From Flavonifractor sp. An306 (GTDB lineage: Bacteria; Bacillota; Clostridia; Oscillospirales; Oscillospiraceae): a stretch of DNA of 45,851 bases. How positions within the stretch are numbered: position 1 is the first letter of the stretch; each line of letters starts with the position of its first letter. The notes beneath the pieces are model-generated. The model was not told the origin of the DNA. It saw only the letters and a program-made list of their open reading frames with translations, and did not search any database. The stretch covers positions 1 through 45,851 of the forward strand of contig NZ_NFIQ01000028.1 in assembly GCF_002159455.1 (NCBI RefSeq), read 5' to 3'. Shown one piece after another: positions 15,776-23,953 of the stretch. The position numbers and the translations under genes are program-made.

Positions 15776-15795
15776 ATCCACAGTCAATTGAATAG

Positions 15796-15888
15796 CCTTA
15801 TCGAGAGCGGTGGAGGGAACGGCCCGATGAAGCCCGGCAACCTGCAGAAGCAAGGTGCCAAATCCGGCGAGGAAATCGAAAGATGAGG
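15796..15888 (+). promoter_or_regulatory. SAM-I (S-box) riboswitch
   Basis: The conserved S-box order is visible: CTTATC, GAGAG, GGAGGGA, GGCCC, ATGAAGCCCGGCAACC, AAGGTGC, AAATCC, GAAAGATGAG. P1 is formed by CCTTATC (15796-15802) and GATGAGG (15882-15888). Binding of SAM is expected to stabilise P1 and allow the terminator at 15903-15933 to form, shutting off metK when SAM is plentiful. Confidence 0.96.
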
Positions 15889-15902
15889 ATGGACGAGTTC
15901 TG

Positions 15903-15933
15903 CGCGCTCCGCCATCCGGCGGAGCGCGTTTTT
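15903..15933 (+). terminator. S-box-controlled terminator ahead of metK
   Basis: An 11-bp stem CGCGCTCCGCC/GGCGGAGCGCG (15903-15913 with 15918-15928, loop ATCC) followed by five T. It lies 14 nt past the aptamer and forms its expression platform. Confidence 0.92.
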
Positions 15934-15964
15934 CACGTCCCACACAGAAAGGAAGGTTACTATT

Positions 15965-17146
15965 ATGGCAAAGCGTCTGTTTACCTCGGAGTCCGTCACT
16001 GAGGGCCATCCCGACAAAGTATGCGACCAGATCTCCGACGCCGTCCTGGATGACATCCTGGCCGCCGACCCCACGGCCCACGTGGCCTGCGAGACCTTCA
16101 CCACCACCGGCATCGTGACGGTGATGGGCGAGATCACCACCAAGCACTACACCGACATCCCCTCCATCGTCCGCCGCACCGTGCAGCGCATCGGCTACAC
16201 CGATCCCGCCTACGGCTTCGACTACCGCTCCTGCGCCGTCATGACCGCCATTGACGAGCAGTCCCCCGACATCGCCATGGGCGTCAACCAGTCCTTCGAG
16301 CACCAGGAGGGCGGCACCGACGCGGCCGACCTCATCGGCGCCGGCGACCAGGGCATGATGTTCGGCTACGCCTGCGATGAGACCCCCGAGCTGATGCCCG
16401 CCCCCATCTCCATGGCCCACAAGCTCTCCCGGCAGCTCACCGACGTGCGCAAGTCCGGCAAGCTGAAGTGGCTCCGCCCCGACGGCAAGAGCCAGGTCAC
16501 CGTGGAGTACGGCGACGACGGCCAGGTGCTCTCCTGCCCCGCCATCGTGGTGTCCACCCAGCACGACCCCGACATCGCCCTGAAGGACCTGCGGGAGGCC
16601 GTGGTGGAGGAGATCATCAAGCCCATCATCCCCGCCCAGTACATCACCAAGGACACCAAGTTCTACGTCAACCCCACCGGCCGCTTCGTGGTGGGCGGCC
16701 CCGTGGGCGACACCGGCCTCACCGGCCGCAAGATCATCGTGGACACCTACGGCGGCTCCGCCGCTCACGGCGGCGGCTGCTTCTCCGGCAAGGATCCCAC
16801 CAAGGTGGACCGCTCCGCCGCCTACATGGCCCGGTACATCGCCAAAAACCTGGTGGCCGCCGGCCTGTGCCGCAAGTGCCAGATTGAGCTGGCCTACGCC
16901 ATCGGCGTGGCCCACCCCGTCAGCGTGCTGGTGGACACCTACGGCACCGGCGTGCTCAGCGAGGAGCAGCTGTCCGAGATCGTCAACAAGCATTTCGATA
17001 TGCGCCCGGCCAAGATCATCGAGAAGCTGGACCTGCGCCGGCCCATCTACGAGCAGACCGCCGCTTACGGTCACTTCGGCCGCACCGACATTGACCTGCC
17101 CTGGGAGCACACCGACCTGGTGGACACCCTCAAGAGCTATCTGTAA
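15965..17146 (+). CDS. metK: S-adenosylmethionine synthetase
   Basis: Makes SAM from methionine and ATP; cytosolic tetramer. The 393 residues show the family motifs [23 protein letters not shown]-type start near residue 10, [16 protein letters not shown] near 125 and the P-loop-like [18 protein letters not shown] near 265, with a Cys in place of the more usual Ala in GGGAFSGKD. Length is normal. GGAAGG precedes the ATG. Controlled by the S-box 130 bp upstream. A strong terminator follows. Confidence 0.98.
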   Translation: MAKRLFTSESVTEGHPDKVCDQISDAVLDDILAADPTAHVACETFTTTGIVTVMGEITTKHYTDIPSIVRRTVQRIGYTDPAYGFDYRSCAVMTAIDEQSPDIAMGVNQSFEHQEGGTDAADLIGAGDQGMMFGYACDETPELMPAPISMAHKLSRQLTDVRKSGKLKWLRPDGKSQVTVEYGDDGQVLSCPAIVVSTQHDPDIALKDLREAVVEEIIKPIIPAQYITKDTKFYVNPTGRFVVGGPVGDTGLTGRKIIVDTYGGSAAHGGGCFSGKDPTKVDRSAAYMARYIAKNLVAAGLCRKCQIELAYAIGVAHPVSVLVDTYGTGVLSEEQLSEIVNKHFDMRPAKIIEKLDLRRPIYEQTAAYGHFGRTDIDLPWEHTDLVDTLKSYL

Positions 17147-17202
17147 CCACAACAGAGCGCGGCATCCACATCATAAACAGGTCCAGTGAAACGGACCGGA
17201 AC

Positions 17203-17239
17203 AAAATCCCCCTGATGTAGTTGACATCAGGGGGATTTT
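17203..17239 (+). terminator. Terminator after metK
   Basis: A 16-bp stem (17203-17218 with 17224-17239, loop AGTTG) beginning in AAAA and ending in a T-run. The stretch from 17147 to the next gene at 17445 otherwise holds only AT-rich DNA with a possible -10 box (GATAAT near 17321). Confidence 0.9.
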
Positions 17240-17444
17240 TATGGGAGAAACGGGCATAAAAAAACAGCTCTTACAGATTGATTCTATGTTAGAAATATCT
17301 TAGTTTTTTTCAAATCCAGCCGATAATATATATGGATAATTTTGTCTGAGCAGACAAAGGAATGTTCTTTACTTTTGCAGGAAGGTCTGAGCAAAGATAC
17401 GGAAAAGGCATGGCGTATCAGGCATTCTATCTGGAGGAGTGCAC

Positions 17445-18746
17445 ATGTATATTGGTCAAATCAGCGCAAACCCTTGGTTGAACAGCACCTGGCTCAACCA
17501 TATTGGCCGCAAACAGGGCGGCACAGATCTGTTTGCCGCCCGTTCGCAGGGGCAGGCATGGACCCAACCGAATTCCGCAAACCGGGATCGGCTGGAACTC
17601 AGCGGCTTCTGTCTTCCCAACCGCCTGCAGATCCTGGAAACACCGGAGGCTACGCCCATCAATGCCAGGCTTGACCCGGCGGCGGAGCTTCGCCCTGCTT
17701 CAGAGGAAGAGCAGTACACCGAAGAAGACGCACTGATGAATCAGTACATGAAGCAGTACCGCCTGGACTTCATCCAGATTGGAGACTCCTTTAAACTGGA
17801 CCCCTCCAAGCCAGTGAAGCTGATGACAGAAGGTCAGGTCAGTCAGGAGAGCCTGGATGCGTTCCGCGCTCAACTGGAGGCAAACGGGCTGGGAGATGAA
17901 ATCGACTGGCGCGGCGTGCAGGAAGATTTTTTGAACATGGATATCTGCTTTGACAACGCCCAGCGGTTTGAGACCAAGGCGGACTATCTGGCCTCTCGCT
18001 ACGCGGTGCTGAAAGACCGCATCCAGACCCAGTACACCGGGGAAAAGCTGGAGCAGGAAATGCAGACGCTGGACCACTTGTACACAAAAGCCAAGGGGGA
18101 ACTGGCTACCTCCTATGCCGACAATATCGGTGGATTCTATGAGGGGATGGGACAGTCCGGCGTATCCGAAGATATGCGGGAAAGTGTTCTGGCTGCCATC
18201 GACAGCAAGGCGGACGCGTACAGCGCATATCTTGCGGAACATGACATTTACGCAGACATCACCGATCCCGGCAAGCAGTGGCTGAAACAGGACGACGGCT
18301 ATATGGCTGCCAGACTGCGGGAACACGCTGCCTCCTCATCGGTGGGTACCCCTGCCGCCCCAACCGCCAGCAACCCGGCTCCATACAGCACGGATGATCT
18401 GGCCTTTGCCGCTGTATACGCCAAAGATCTTTCCGAACAGATCAAAAAACCGGAATGGGATACCTACGCCATCCAGGACAGTGACGCCGACCTGGGCAAA
18501 TATCTCGCCCAGCAGTATCAGTCCCTCACAGGCCAGATGGAACATGCGGGCATCAGCGATCGGCTGTCTGATTTGCTGAAAGACTCCTTTGAGCCCTTTA
18601 TGGATCGATTCCTGGATGCCCTGGACGCAAAAATCGACCATAATCGGGAGCGGGTTGCCAAAAAGCCCTGGCAGGCCGGTCTGATCCGCACAGAGTATAT
18701 CAATCGGGACGAAGTATACCGGGCATTTGCCAAGTTTCAATCATGA
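17445..18746 (+). CDS. Hypothetical protein in an AT-richer island
   Basis: A 433-residue protein that I do not recognise. It has no signal peptide and no membrane segment. The N-terminal 90 residues are polar and Asn/Gln-rich and carry NRDRLELSG; the rest is acidic and largely helical, with a Pro/Ala/Ser linker near residue 305 (VGTPAAPTASNPAP). The ATG at 17445 has GGAGGAG six bp upstream and is preferred to the GTG two codons earlier. Codon use and base composition are clearly less GC-rich than in metK or dpaA, suggesting a different history. The next gene, 20 bp downstream, carries a similar YDKLELSQ motif, so the two may act together. RDxLELS-like words recur in surface or flagellum-related proteins of Clostridia, which is only a hint. 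Confidence 0.7.
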   Translation: MYIGQISANPWLNSTWLNHIGRKQGGTDLFAARSQGQAWTQPNSANRDRLELSGFCLPNRLQILETPEATPINARLDPAAELRPASEEEQYTEEDALMNQYMKQYRLDFIQIGDSFKLDPSKPVKLMTEGQVSQESLDAFRAQLEANGLGDEIDWRGVQEDFLNMDICFDNAQRFETKADYLASRYAVLKDRIQTQYTGEKLEQEMQTLDHLYTKAKGELATSYADNIGGFYEGMGQSGVSEDMRESVLAAIDSKADAYSAYLAEHDIYADITDPGKQWLKQDDGYMAARLREHAASSSVGTPAAPTASNPAPYSTDDLAFAAVYAKDLSEQIKKPEWDTYAIQDSDADLGKYLAQQYQSLTGQMEHAGISDRLSDLLKDSFEPFMDRFLDALDAKIDHNRERVAKKPWQAGLIRTEYINRDEVYRAFAKFQS

Positions 18747-18766
18747 AAATAAAGGTGTGAATACCA

Positions 18767-19249
18767 ATGGTGAATACAGTAAACAGCGCCTGTCCAGGCG
18801 TCATACAATGTCATACAAAGTTTACGGCGCCCAAGCAGCTTTCCAAGGGAACCTGTCTGCAGGCTAACCAGTACGACAAGCTGGAATTATCACAGGCACA
18901 GGGTCAGGTCACGCTGGATGCTCCTGACGAGATTACAATTGAAATTCCAAGAGCGTGGACGATTACAGGAGAAACTGCAGAGAGCTTTAACAATCATCTG
19001 CAATGGAGTTTGGAAGAAGCGGACAGACAAAACCTCTCCTTTGGCGACCGGCTGACCTTCCTGAGAGAGCAAACCCGGAAATGGGTAGAGGATAAGCGGT
19101 AAAATGATCCGGAAATGTTCGCGTCATGGCTCTCAATAGGCAAGCACCATATTCAGGAGGGCAAGTCTGAGTTGATAGGACTGCCCGCTGACTTTACCAT
19201 GAGCGATTATTACTCCTATGTAAAAAAACCATTTTCCACCTTGGTTTGA
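18767..19249 (+). pseudogene. Hypothetical gene interrupted by an in-frame TAA
   Basis: From ATG 18767 the frame runs 111 codons to TAA 19100-19102, ending TRKWVEDKR. In the same frame it continues for 48 more sense codons (NDPEMFASWLSIGKHH..., LPADFTMSDYYSYVKKPF) to TGA 19247. The continuation is protein-like, rich in aromatic and charged residues, and joins naturally to the first part, so the full gene would give about 160 residues with one nonsense codon. The N-terminal part contains YDKLELSQ, echoing NRDRLELSG in the gene upstream. A short, still functional 111-residue product, a sequencing error or stop-codon readthrough are alternatives. Function unknown. The ribosome site (AAAGGTG) is weak. 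Confidence 0.6.
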
Positions 19250-19283
19250 CAGCGAAATCATATAACGATCTTCTTTGAAAGAG

Positions 19284-19316
19284 GAAAAACAGAGCGGGCA
19301 GCCAAGCTGCCCGCTC
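19284..19316 (-). terminator. Terminator after dpaB
   Basis: An 11-bp stem GAGCGGGCAGC/GCTGCCCGCTC (19292-19302 with 19306-19316) followed on the minus strand by GTTTTTCC. It ends the dpaA-dpaB unit. Confidence 0.85.
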
Positions 19317-19351
19317 AAACATTTATAGAAACGCAGGGTTGTAATGTGTCC

Positions 19352-19936
19352 TTATAAGGCGCCCCGCAGCAGCAGGGGCTGGAGCTGCTCCCCCCGCAGG
19401 GCGGCGTCGATGGCGTCGTTTACCCGGGAAAAGTCGGCCACCAGGGAGGTGGGCTTTTCCACCGGATCGTCCTGGCCGAAGGGGACGAAGTAGACGTTTT
19501 TCTTGTCCAGCAGGGTGCCGATGTTTTTGGCCGAGGCCGCCAGGCCGTCGTTGGTGGCCAGGCAGAGCACCACTGGCCCGCCGTTACGCAGGTGGGCCTT
19601 GGCCGCCATGGTCACAGTGGTGTCGGTGATGCCGTTTGCCAGCTTGGCCAGGGTATTGCCGGTACAGGGGCAGATCACCAGCACATCCAGCAGGTGCTTG
19701 GGGCCGATGGGCTCGGCCTTGGGGATGGAGTCGATCACCCGTTTGTCGCAGATGCGTTCCATCTCCCGCATGTACTCGTGGGCCGGACCGAACCGGCTGT
19801 CGGTGGCGGCGCTGGTCTCGGAGACAATGGGCGTCACGTCGCCGTAGCGGTCGTGGACCCGCTCCAGGGCCGTCATGGCCTGACGAAAGGTACAAAAGGA
19901 CCCGCAAAAGGCGAATCCCACCCGAATGGGTTCCAT
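19352..19936 (-). CDS. dpaB: Dipicolinate synthase subunit B
   Basis: With DpaA it converts dihydrodipicolinate to dipicolinic acid, the Ca-chelating solute of the spore core; made in the mother cell. The 194-residue flavoprotein-like (HFCD family) subunit begins IRVGFAFCGSFCTF, with ICPCTGNTLAKLANGITD near 90 and LCLATNDGL near 123, all typical of SpoVFB. ATG at 19936, two bp from the dpaA stop, with AGGAG inside the end of dpaA, so translation is coupled. Its presence marks the organism as a spore former. Confidence 0.95.
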   Translation of the reverse strand: MEPIRVGFAFCGSFCTFRQAMTALERVHDRYGDVTPIVSETSAATDSRFGPAHEYMREMERICDKRVIDSIPKAEPIGPKHLLDVLVICPCTGNTLAKLANGITDTTVTMAAKAHLRNGGPVVLCLATNDGLAASAKNIGTLLDKKNVYFVPFGQDDPVEKPTSLVADFSRVNDAIDAALRGEQLQPLLLRGAL

Positions 19937-19938
19937 AG

Positions 19939-20805
19939 CTACACTCCTAACTCATGTAAAATGTGACAGATGGTGCTGCGCAGGTAGGCCGCCGCCGTGG
20001 CGGGGGCCACCTTGCCGGGGAGGGACAGGGCCTGCACCGCCTTCATCCCCAGGGCCTTGGCGGCGGCAAAGTCCACCCCTCCGGGGAGGGAAGCCAGGTC
20101 GATGACCACGCACTCCGGCTTCAGCTCCTCCAGTTCCTCTTTGCCCAGCACCAAAGCGGGCGCCGTATTCACCACCAGATCGTAGCCGCACAGCCAGCCT
20201 TTCAGCTCCCCGGTGTGCTCGGTGCCGAAGCCGAAGCCCTCCGCCCAGGCCAGGTCTGCGTACTTCCGGGCGGCCACGCTGACTTTTGCCCCCAGCCCCG
20301 CCAGCCGGGGGGCCAGGGCCCGGCCCAGCCGCCCGTAGCCGATGACCAGAGCCCGGCTGCCGTGGAGGGTGACGGGCATCTCCTCCAAGGCGATCTGGAT
20401 GGCCCCCTCGGCGGTAGGCACCGCGTTGGCCACCGCCAGCTCCTCCCGGGCAAAGTAGTCGTGGAGGACCAGCCCCCGGTCCCGGGCCATGGCCTGGGTG
20501 GCATCGTCCACCCGGCCGGCGCAGATGATCTGCCCCGGCCGCAGGGCGGCAAAGACCGCCTCCATGGGCAAAGGCTTCTCCGCCAGCGGCGCGTTCAGCC
20601 GCCCTCCAGGGGCGGCCGCCGGCAGCGGAAGCACCACGCAGTCCGCCAGAGCCGCCCCGGCCAGCTCCCGCTCCTCCCGCACACCGCCCGTCGCCGGGCC
20701 CAGCCCCAGGGTATGTACGCTGTGTCCGTCCTCCGCCAGCAGGCCGGCCAGCCGCACCTGCCGCCGGTCCCCGCCGATGAGCCAGATATCCAATTCATGC
20801 TTCAC
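19939..20805 (-). CDS. dpaA: Dipicolinate synthase subunit A
   Basis: The NAD(P)-binding subunit of dipicolinate synthase (SpoVFA), 288 residues. The N-terminal third (LIGGDRRQVRLAGLLAEDGH) is followed by a Rossmann domain with ALVIGYGRLGRALAPRLAGLGA near 145-165 and KVSVAARKYADLAWAEG, as in the family. The start is GTG with GGAGG eight bp upstream. Upstream lies a sigma-K-like promoter, matching the known late mother-cell expression of this operon in Bacillus. It forms a two-gene unit with dpaB and is divergent from the glycine riboswitch operon. Confidence 0.95.
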   Translation of the reverse strand: MKHELDIWLIGGDRRQVRLAGLLAEDGHSVHTLGLGPATGGVREERELAGAALADCVVLPLPAAAPGGRLNAPLAEKPLPMEAVFAALRPGQIICAGRVDDATQAMARDRGLVLHDYFAREELAVANAVPTAEGAIQIALEEMPVTLHGSRALVIGYGRLGRALAPRLAGLGAKVSVAARKYADLAWAEGFGFGTEHTGELKGWLCGYDLVVNTAPALVLGKEELEELKPECVVIDLASLPGGVDFAAAKALGMKAVQALSLPGKVAPATAAAYLRSTICHILHELGV

Positions 20806-20834
20806 GGCATCTTCCTCCCTTCCCCGCCGTACTC

Positions 20835-20861
20835 TATCTTATGTGTTTGGGAAAAAAGGGT
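20835..20861 (-). promoter_or_regulatory. Sigma-K/sigma-E-like promoter of dpaA-dpaB
   Basis: On the minus strand an AC (20860-20861) is followed by a 16-bp spacer and CATAAGATA (20835-20843), which fits the mother-cell sigma consensus AC-16/17-CATAnnnTA. No sigma-A pair is visible in the same place. Sigma-K control of spoVF is established in Bacillus subtilis. Confidence 0.65.
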
Positions 20862-20879
20862 GCGGCGGAAAACTGGCGG

Positions 20880-20908
20880 TTGACTTTTCCAGCCCGCTCC
20901 CCTATACT
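20880..20908 (+). promoter_or_regulatory. Promoter of the glycine riboswitch-gcv operon
   Basis: TTGACT (20880-20885), 17-bp spacer, TATACT (20903-20908). Strong match, about 40 bp ahead of the first glycine aptamer. Confidence 0.85.
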
Positions 20909-20947
20909 GAGGTTGAAAGCAAACCCACAAGTTTATATTGTCGGATG

Positions 20948-21092
20948 ACGGGACCGGGAGAGCGCGGCACAGGCCGCCGCCGAAGGGGCAGCGCAGTGAT
21001 CTCTCAGGCAGAAGGACCGGCCCCTGACGAAACTCTGGAAAGCGGAGCACGCTCCGCGCCGACGGGGGCAAAACTCTCAGGTACCAGGACAG
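20948..21092 (+). promoter_or_regulatory. Tandem glycine riboswitch
   Basis: Two glycine aptamers in series. The first runs from GGACCGGGAGAGCGCGGC through GCCGCCGCCGAAGGGGCA to ATCTCTCAGGCAGAAGGACCGG. The second runs from AACTCTGGAAAGCGG through GCGCCGACGGGGGCAAA to CTCTCAGGTACCAGGACAGAGG. The repeated words GGAGAG/CTGGAAAG, CCGAAGGGGCA/CCGACGGGGGCA and CTCTCAGG are the class signature. Glycine binding is expected to favour readthrough of the terminator at 21095-21124, switching on the cleavage operon. Confidence 0.96.
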
Positions 21093-21094
21093 AG

Positions 21095-21124
21095 GCGCAT
21101 GGCTTTTTTGCCATGCGCTTTTTT
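21095..21124 (+). terminator. Expression-platform terminator of the glycine riboswitch
   Basis: GCGCATGGC-TTTTTT-GCCATGCGC (21095-21103 with 21110-21118) followed by six T, directly after the second aptamer and 26 bp before gcvT. Confidence 0.92.
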
Positions 21125-21150
21125 GCTGCCTGAAAAGGAGGTAATTGGAG

Positions 21151-22227
21151 ATGGAACAAAAAACCCCGCTCTATGAGCGGCACGTGGCGGCGGGAGGCAA
21201 GATCGTCCCCTTCGCCGGGTGGCTGCTGCCGGTGCAGTACAGCGGCGTCATTGCCGAGCACAAGGCGGTGCGCTCCGCCTGCGGCCTGTTCGACGTATCC
21301 CACATGGGGGAGCTGGTCCTCCGGGGGGCAGACGCTCTGGCCAACGTCAACCGGCTGATGACCAACGATTTTTCCGGCATGTACGAGGGCCAGGCCCGCT
21401 ACTCCCCCATGTGCTACGAGGACGGCGGCGTGGTGGACGACCTGATCGTCTACAAGGTCAGCGACACGGTGTATTTCATCGTGGTCAACGCCGCCAACAA
21501 AGACAAGGACGCCGCCTGGATCCGGGAGCATCTCACCGGGGACTGCGCTATGGAGGACTGGTCGGACCGGGTGGCCCAGCTGGCCCTTCAGGGCCCCAGG
21601 GCGGAGGAGATCCTGCGCAAGCTCACCTCCGACATCCCGGAAAAGAACTACAGCGCTGTGCTGCGGGGGACTGTAAAGGGCATGGCCTGCATGGTCTCCC
21701 GCACGGGGTACACCGGGGAGGACGGCTTTGAACTGTACTGCGCCCCGGCGGACGCCCCCGCCCTGTGGGACGCCCTGCTGGAGGCGGGGGAACCCTTCGG
21801 GCTGATCCCCTGCGGCCTGGGCGCCCGGGACACCCTGCGGCTGGAGGCCGCCATGCCCCTGTATAGCCACGAGCTCTCCCCCGCCATCAACCCCTACGAG
21901 GCGGTGCTGGGCATCTTCGTCAAGCTGGAAAAGCCTGATTTCATCGGTAAGGCCGCCCTGGAACAGGCCCGGCCCATCTCCCGCCGCCGGGTGGGCCTGA
22001 AAATCACCGGCCGGGGGATCGCCCGGGAGGAGTGCCCGGTGTACGACGGGGAGAAGCAGATCGGCGTGGTCACCTCGGGCACCCACTGTCCCTGGCTGGG
22101 CCAGGCGGTTGCCATGGCCATGGTGGACGTGGCCTACAAGGAACCGGGCACCGTGGTGCAGGTGGACGTCCGGGGCCGGAAGGTGGAGGCGGAGGTCGTC
22201 AAAACCCCATTTTATAAGAGAGCGTAA
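21151..22227 (+). CDS. gcvT: Glycine cleavage system T protein (aminomethyltransferase)
   Basis: Transfers the methylene group from aminomethyl-lipoyl GcvH to tetrahydrofolate, releasing ammonia; cytosolic. The 358-residue protein starts TPLYERHVAAGGKIVPFAGW and has FDVSHMGEL near 50, the folate-site region GYTGEDGFELYC near 185 and LGARDTLRLEAAMPLYSHEL near 225. Start at 21151: AAGGAGGT lies 8 bp upstream; a TTG two codons earlier is less likely. First gene of the operon, behind the tandem glycine riboswitch. Confidence 0.97.
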   Translation: MEQKTPLYERHVAAGGKIVPFAGWLLPVQYSGVIAEHKAVRSACGLFDVSHMGELVLRGADALANVNRLMTNDFSGMYEGQARYSPMCYEDGGVVDDLIVYKVSDTVYFIVVNAANKDKDAAWIREHLTGDCAMEDWSDRVAQLALQGPRAEEILRKLTSDIPEKNYSAVLRGTVKGMACMVSRTGYTGEDGFELYCAPADAPALWDALLEAGEPFGLIPCGLGARDTLRLEAAMPLYSHELSPAINPYEAVLGIFVKLEKPDFIGKAALEQARPISRRRVGLKITGRGIAREECPVYDGEKQIGVVTSGTHCPWLGQAVAMAMVDVAYKEPGTVVQVDVRGRKVEAEVVKTPFYKRA

Positions 22228-22260
22228 TTATTGTGCATAAATATACAGGAGGTAATCATC

Positions 22261-22638
22261 ATGAACATTCCCAAGGAGTTGCAGTATACCAAATCCCACG
22301 AGTGGCTGCTGGTAGAGGACGGGGTGGCCACCGTTGGCCTCACCGACTTTGCCCAGGACGCCCTGGGGGACATCGTGTTCGTCAACCTGCCCCAGTCCGG
22401 GGACCAGGTGAGCGCCGGGGAGGCCCTGGGAGACGTGGAATCCGTCAAGGCGGTATCCGACGTGCTCTCCCCGGTGTCCGGCGTGGTGGCCGAGGTCAAC
22501 GAGGAGCTGCTGGACAATCCCGCCCTGGTGAACGAGGACCCCTATGGGGCCTGGCTGGTGAAGGTGGAGCAGCTCACCGGCGAGGAGGATCTGCTGGACG
22601 CCGCCGCCTATGAGGCCCACTGCGCCGAGGAGGGGTAA
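22261..22638 (+). CDS. gcvH: Glycine cleavage system H protein
   Basis: The lipoyl carrier that shuttles the aminomethyl group between P, T and L proteins. The 125 residues start [17 protein letters not shown]; the lipoyl-lysine lies in [15 protein letters not shown] near residue 64 and the end ...[10 protein letters not shown] is typical. Start at 22261 is set by AGGAGGT seven bp ahead; ten extra codons upstream in frame have no ribosome site. 33 bp after gcvT, one bp before gcvPA. Confidence 0.97.
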   Translation: MNIPKELQYTKSHEWLLVEDGVATVGLTDFAQDALGDIVFVNLPQSGDQVSAGEALGDVESVKAVSDVLSPVSGVVAEVNEELLDNPALVNEDPYGAWLVKVEQLTGEEDLLDAAAYEAHCAEEG

Positions 22639-22639
22639 T

Positions 22640-23953
22640 ATGGGAGGATATCTGCCCGCCGCCCCGGAGGAGCGGAGGCGGCAGTATGAGGCCCTGGGGC
22701 TGACCGGCCCCCGGGACCTGTACCGGGATATCCCGGATGAGGTGTACATCGACGGCCCCCTGGATCTGCCGGAGCCCAAGAGCGAGCTGGAGGTCCGCCG
22801 GGCCCTGGAGAAGCTGGCTGCCCAGAATACCCGGTTTTCCACCATTCTCCGGGGAGCCGGGGCCTACGACCACTATATTCCCTCGGCGGTGAGCCGCATC
22901 GCCGCCAAGGAGGAGTTCGTCACCGCCTACACCCCCTATCAGGCGGAGATCAGCCAGGGGGTGCTGCAATCCATCTTCGAGTTCCAGACCATGATCTGCG
23001 AGCTCACCGGCATGGACGCCGCCAACGCCTCGGTGTATGACGGGGCCTCCGCCGCGGCGGAGGGGGTGGCCATGTGCCGGGACCGGAAGCGGACAAAGGC
23101 CATCGTATCCGGCGCCGCCCACCCGGACGTGATCGCCACCATCCAGACCTACTGCTTCGGGGCGGGCACCGAGGTGGTGGTGGCCCCTGTGAAGGACGGC
23201 CGCACCGACCTGACGGGGCTGGTGGACAGCGAGACCGCCTGTGTGTACATCCAGCAGCCCAACTTTTACGGCCTGCTGGAGGACGGGGCCGCCCTGGCCC
23301 AAATCGCCCATGAGGGTGGGGCCAAGCTCATCGCCGGGGTGAATCCCATCACTCTGGGGGTACTGGAGCCCCCCGCCGCATGGGGGGCCGACATCGCCGT
23401 GGGCGAAGGCCAGCCTCTGGGGCTGCCCCTGTCCTGGGGCGGGCCCTATCTGGGCTTTATGGCCACCACCCAGGCTATGATGCGCAAGCTCCCCGGCCGG
23501 ATCGTGGGGCAGACCACCGACCAGGAAGGCCGCCGGGCCTTTGTGCTCACCATGCAGGCCAGAGAGCAGCACATCCGCCGGGAGAAGGCCTCCTCCAACA
23601 TCTGCTCCAACGAGGCCCTGTGCGCCCTCACCGCCTCGGTGTACCTGTCCCTGATGGGTCCCGGCGGCCTGAAGCAGGTGGGCGAGCAGTGTTACGCCAA
23701 AGCCCACTATCTGGCCGGAGAGCTGTGCAAGCTGCCCGGCGTAAAGCTACGCTATCCCGGTCCCTTCTTCCATGAGTTTGTCACCGATCTGCGGGGTCCC
23801 GCCGACGTGCTGGCGGGGCTGGAGGCCAAGGGCATCCTGGGAGGGCTGCCCCTGAAGGACGGGCTGCTGTGGTGCGTCACCGAAAAGCAGACCAGGGAGG
23901 AACTGGACCAGACGGTGTCCATTGTGAAGGAGGTGCTGGGCATATGGAACTGA
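22640..23953 (+). CDS. gcvPA: Glycine dehydrogenase (decarboxylating) subunit 1
   Basis: N-terminal half of the split P protein, which decarboxylates glycine on PLP and loads the H protein. The 437-residue subunit includes YLPAAPEERRRQYEALGL, NTRFSTILRGAGAYDHYIPS near 70, the PLP-fold region YDGASAAAEGVAMC near 140 and EKASSNICSNEALCAL near 325. It lacks the PLP lysine, which is in subunit 2, as expected. ATG 22640 follows the gcvH stop by one base and uses GAGGAGGGG inside gcvH. Its end overlaps gcvPB by 10 bp. Confidence 0.97.
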   Translation: MGGYLPAAPEERRRQYEALGLTGPRDLYRDIPDEVYIDGPLDLPEPKSELEVRRALEKLAAQNTRFSTILRGAGAYDHYIPSAVSRIAAKEEFVTAYTPYQAEISQGVLQSIFEFQTMICELTGMDAANASVYDGASAAAEGVAMCRDRKRTKAIVSGAAHPDVIATIQTYCFGAGTEVVVAPVKDGRTDLTGLVDSETACVYIQQPNFYGLLEDGAALAQIAHEGGAKLIAGVNPITLGVLEPPAAWGADIAVGEGQPLGLPLSWGGPYLGFMATTQAMMRKLPGRIVGQTTDQEGRRAFVLTMQAREQHIRREKASSNICSNEALCALTASVYLSLMGPGGLKQVGEQCYAKAHYLAGELCKLPGVKLRYPGPFFHEFVTDLRGPADVLAGLEAKGILGGLPLKDGLLWCVTEKQTREELDQTVSIVKEVLGIWN

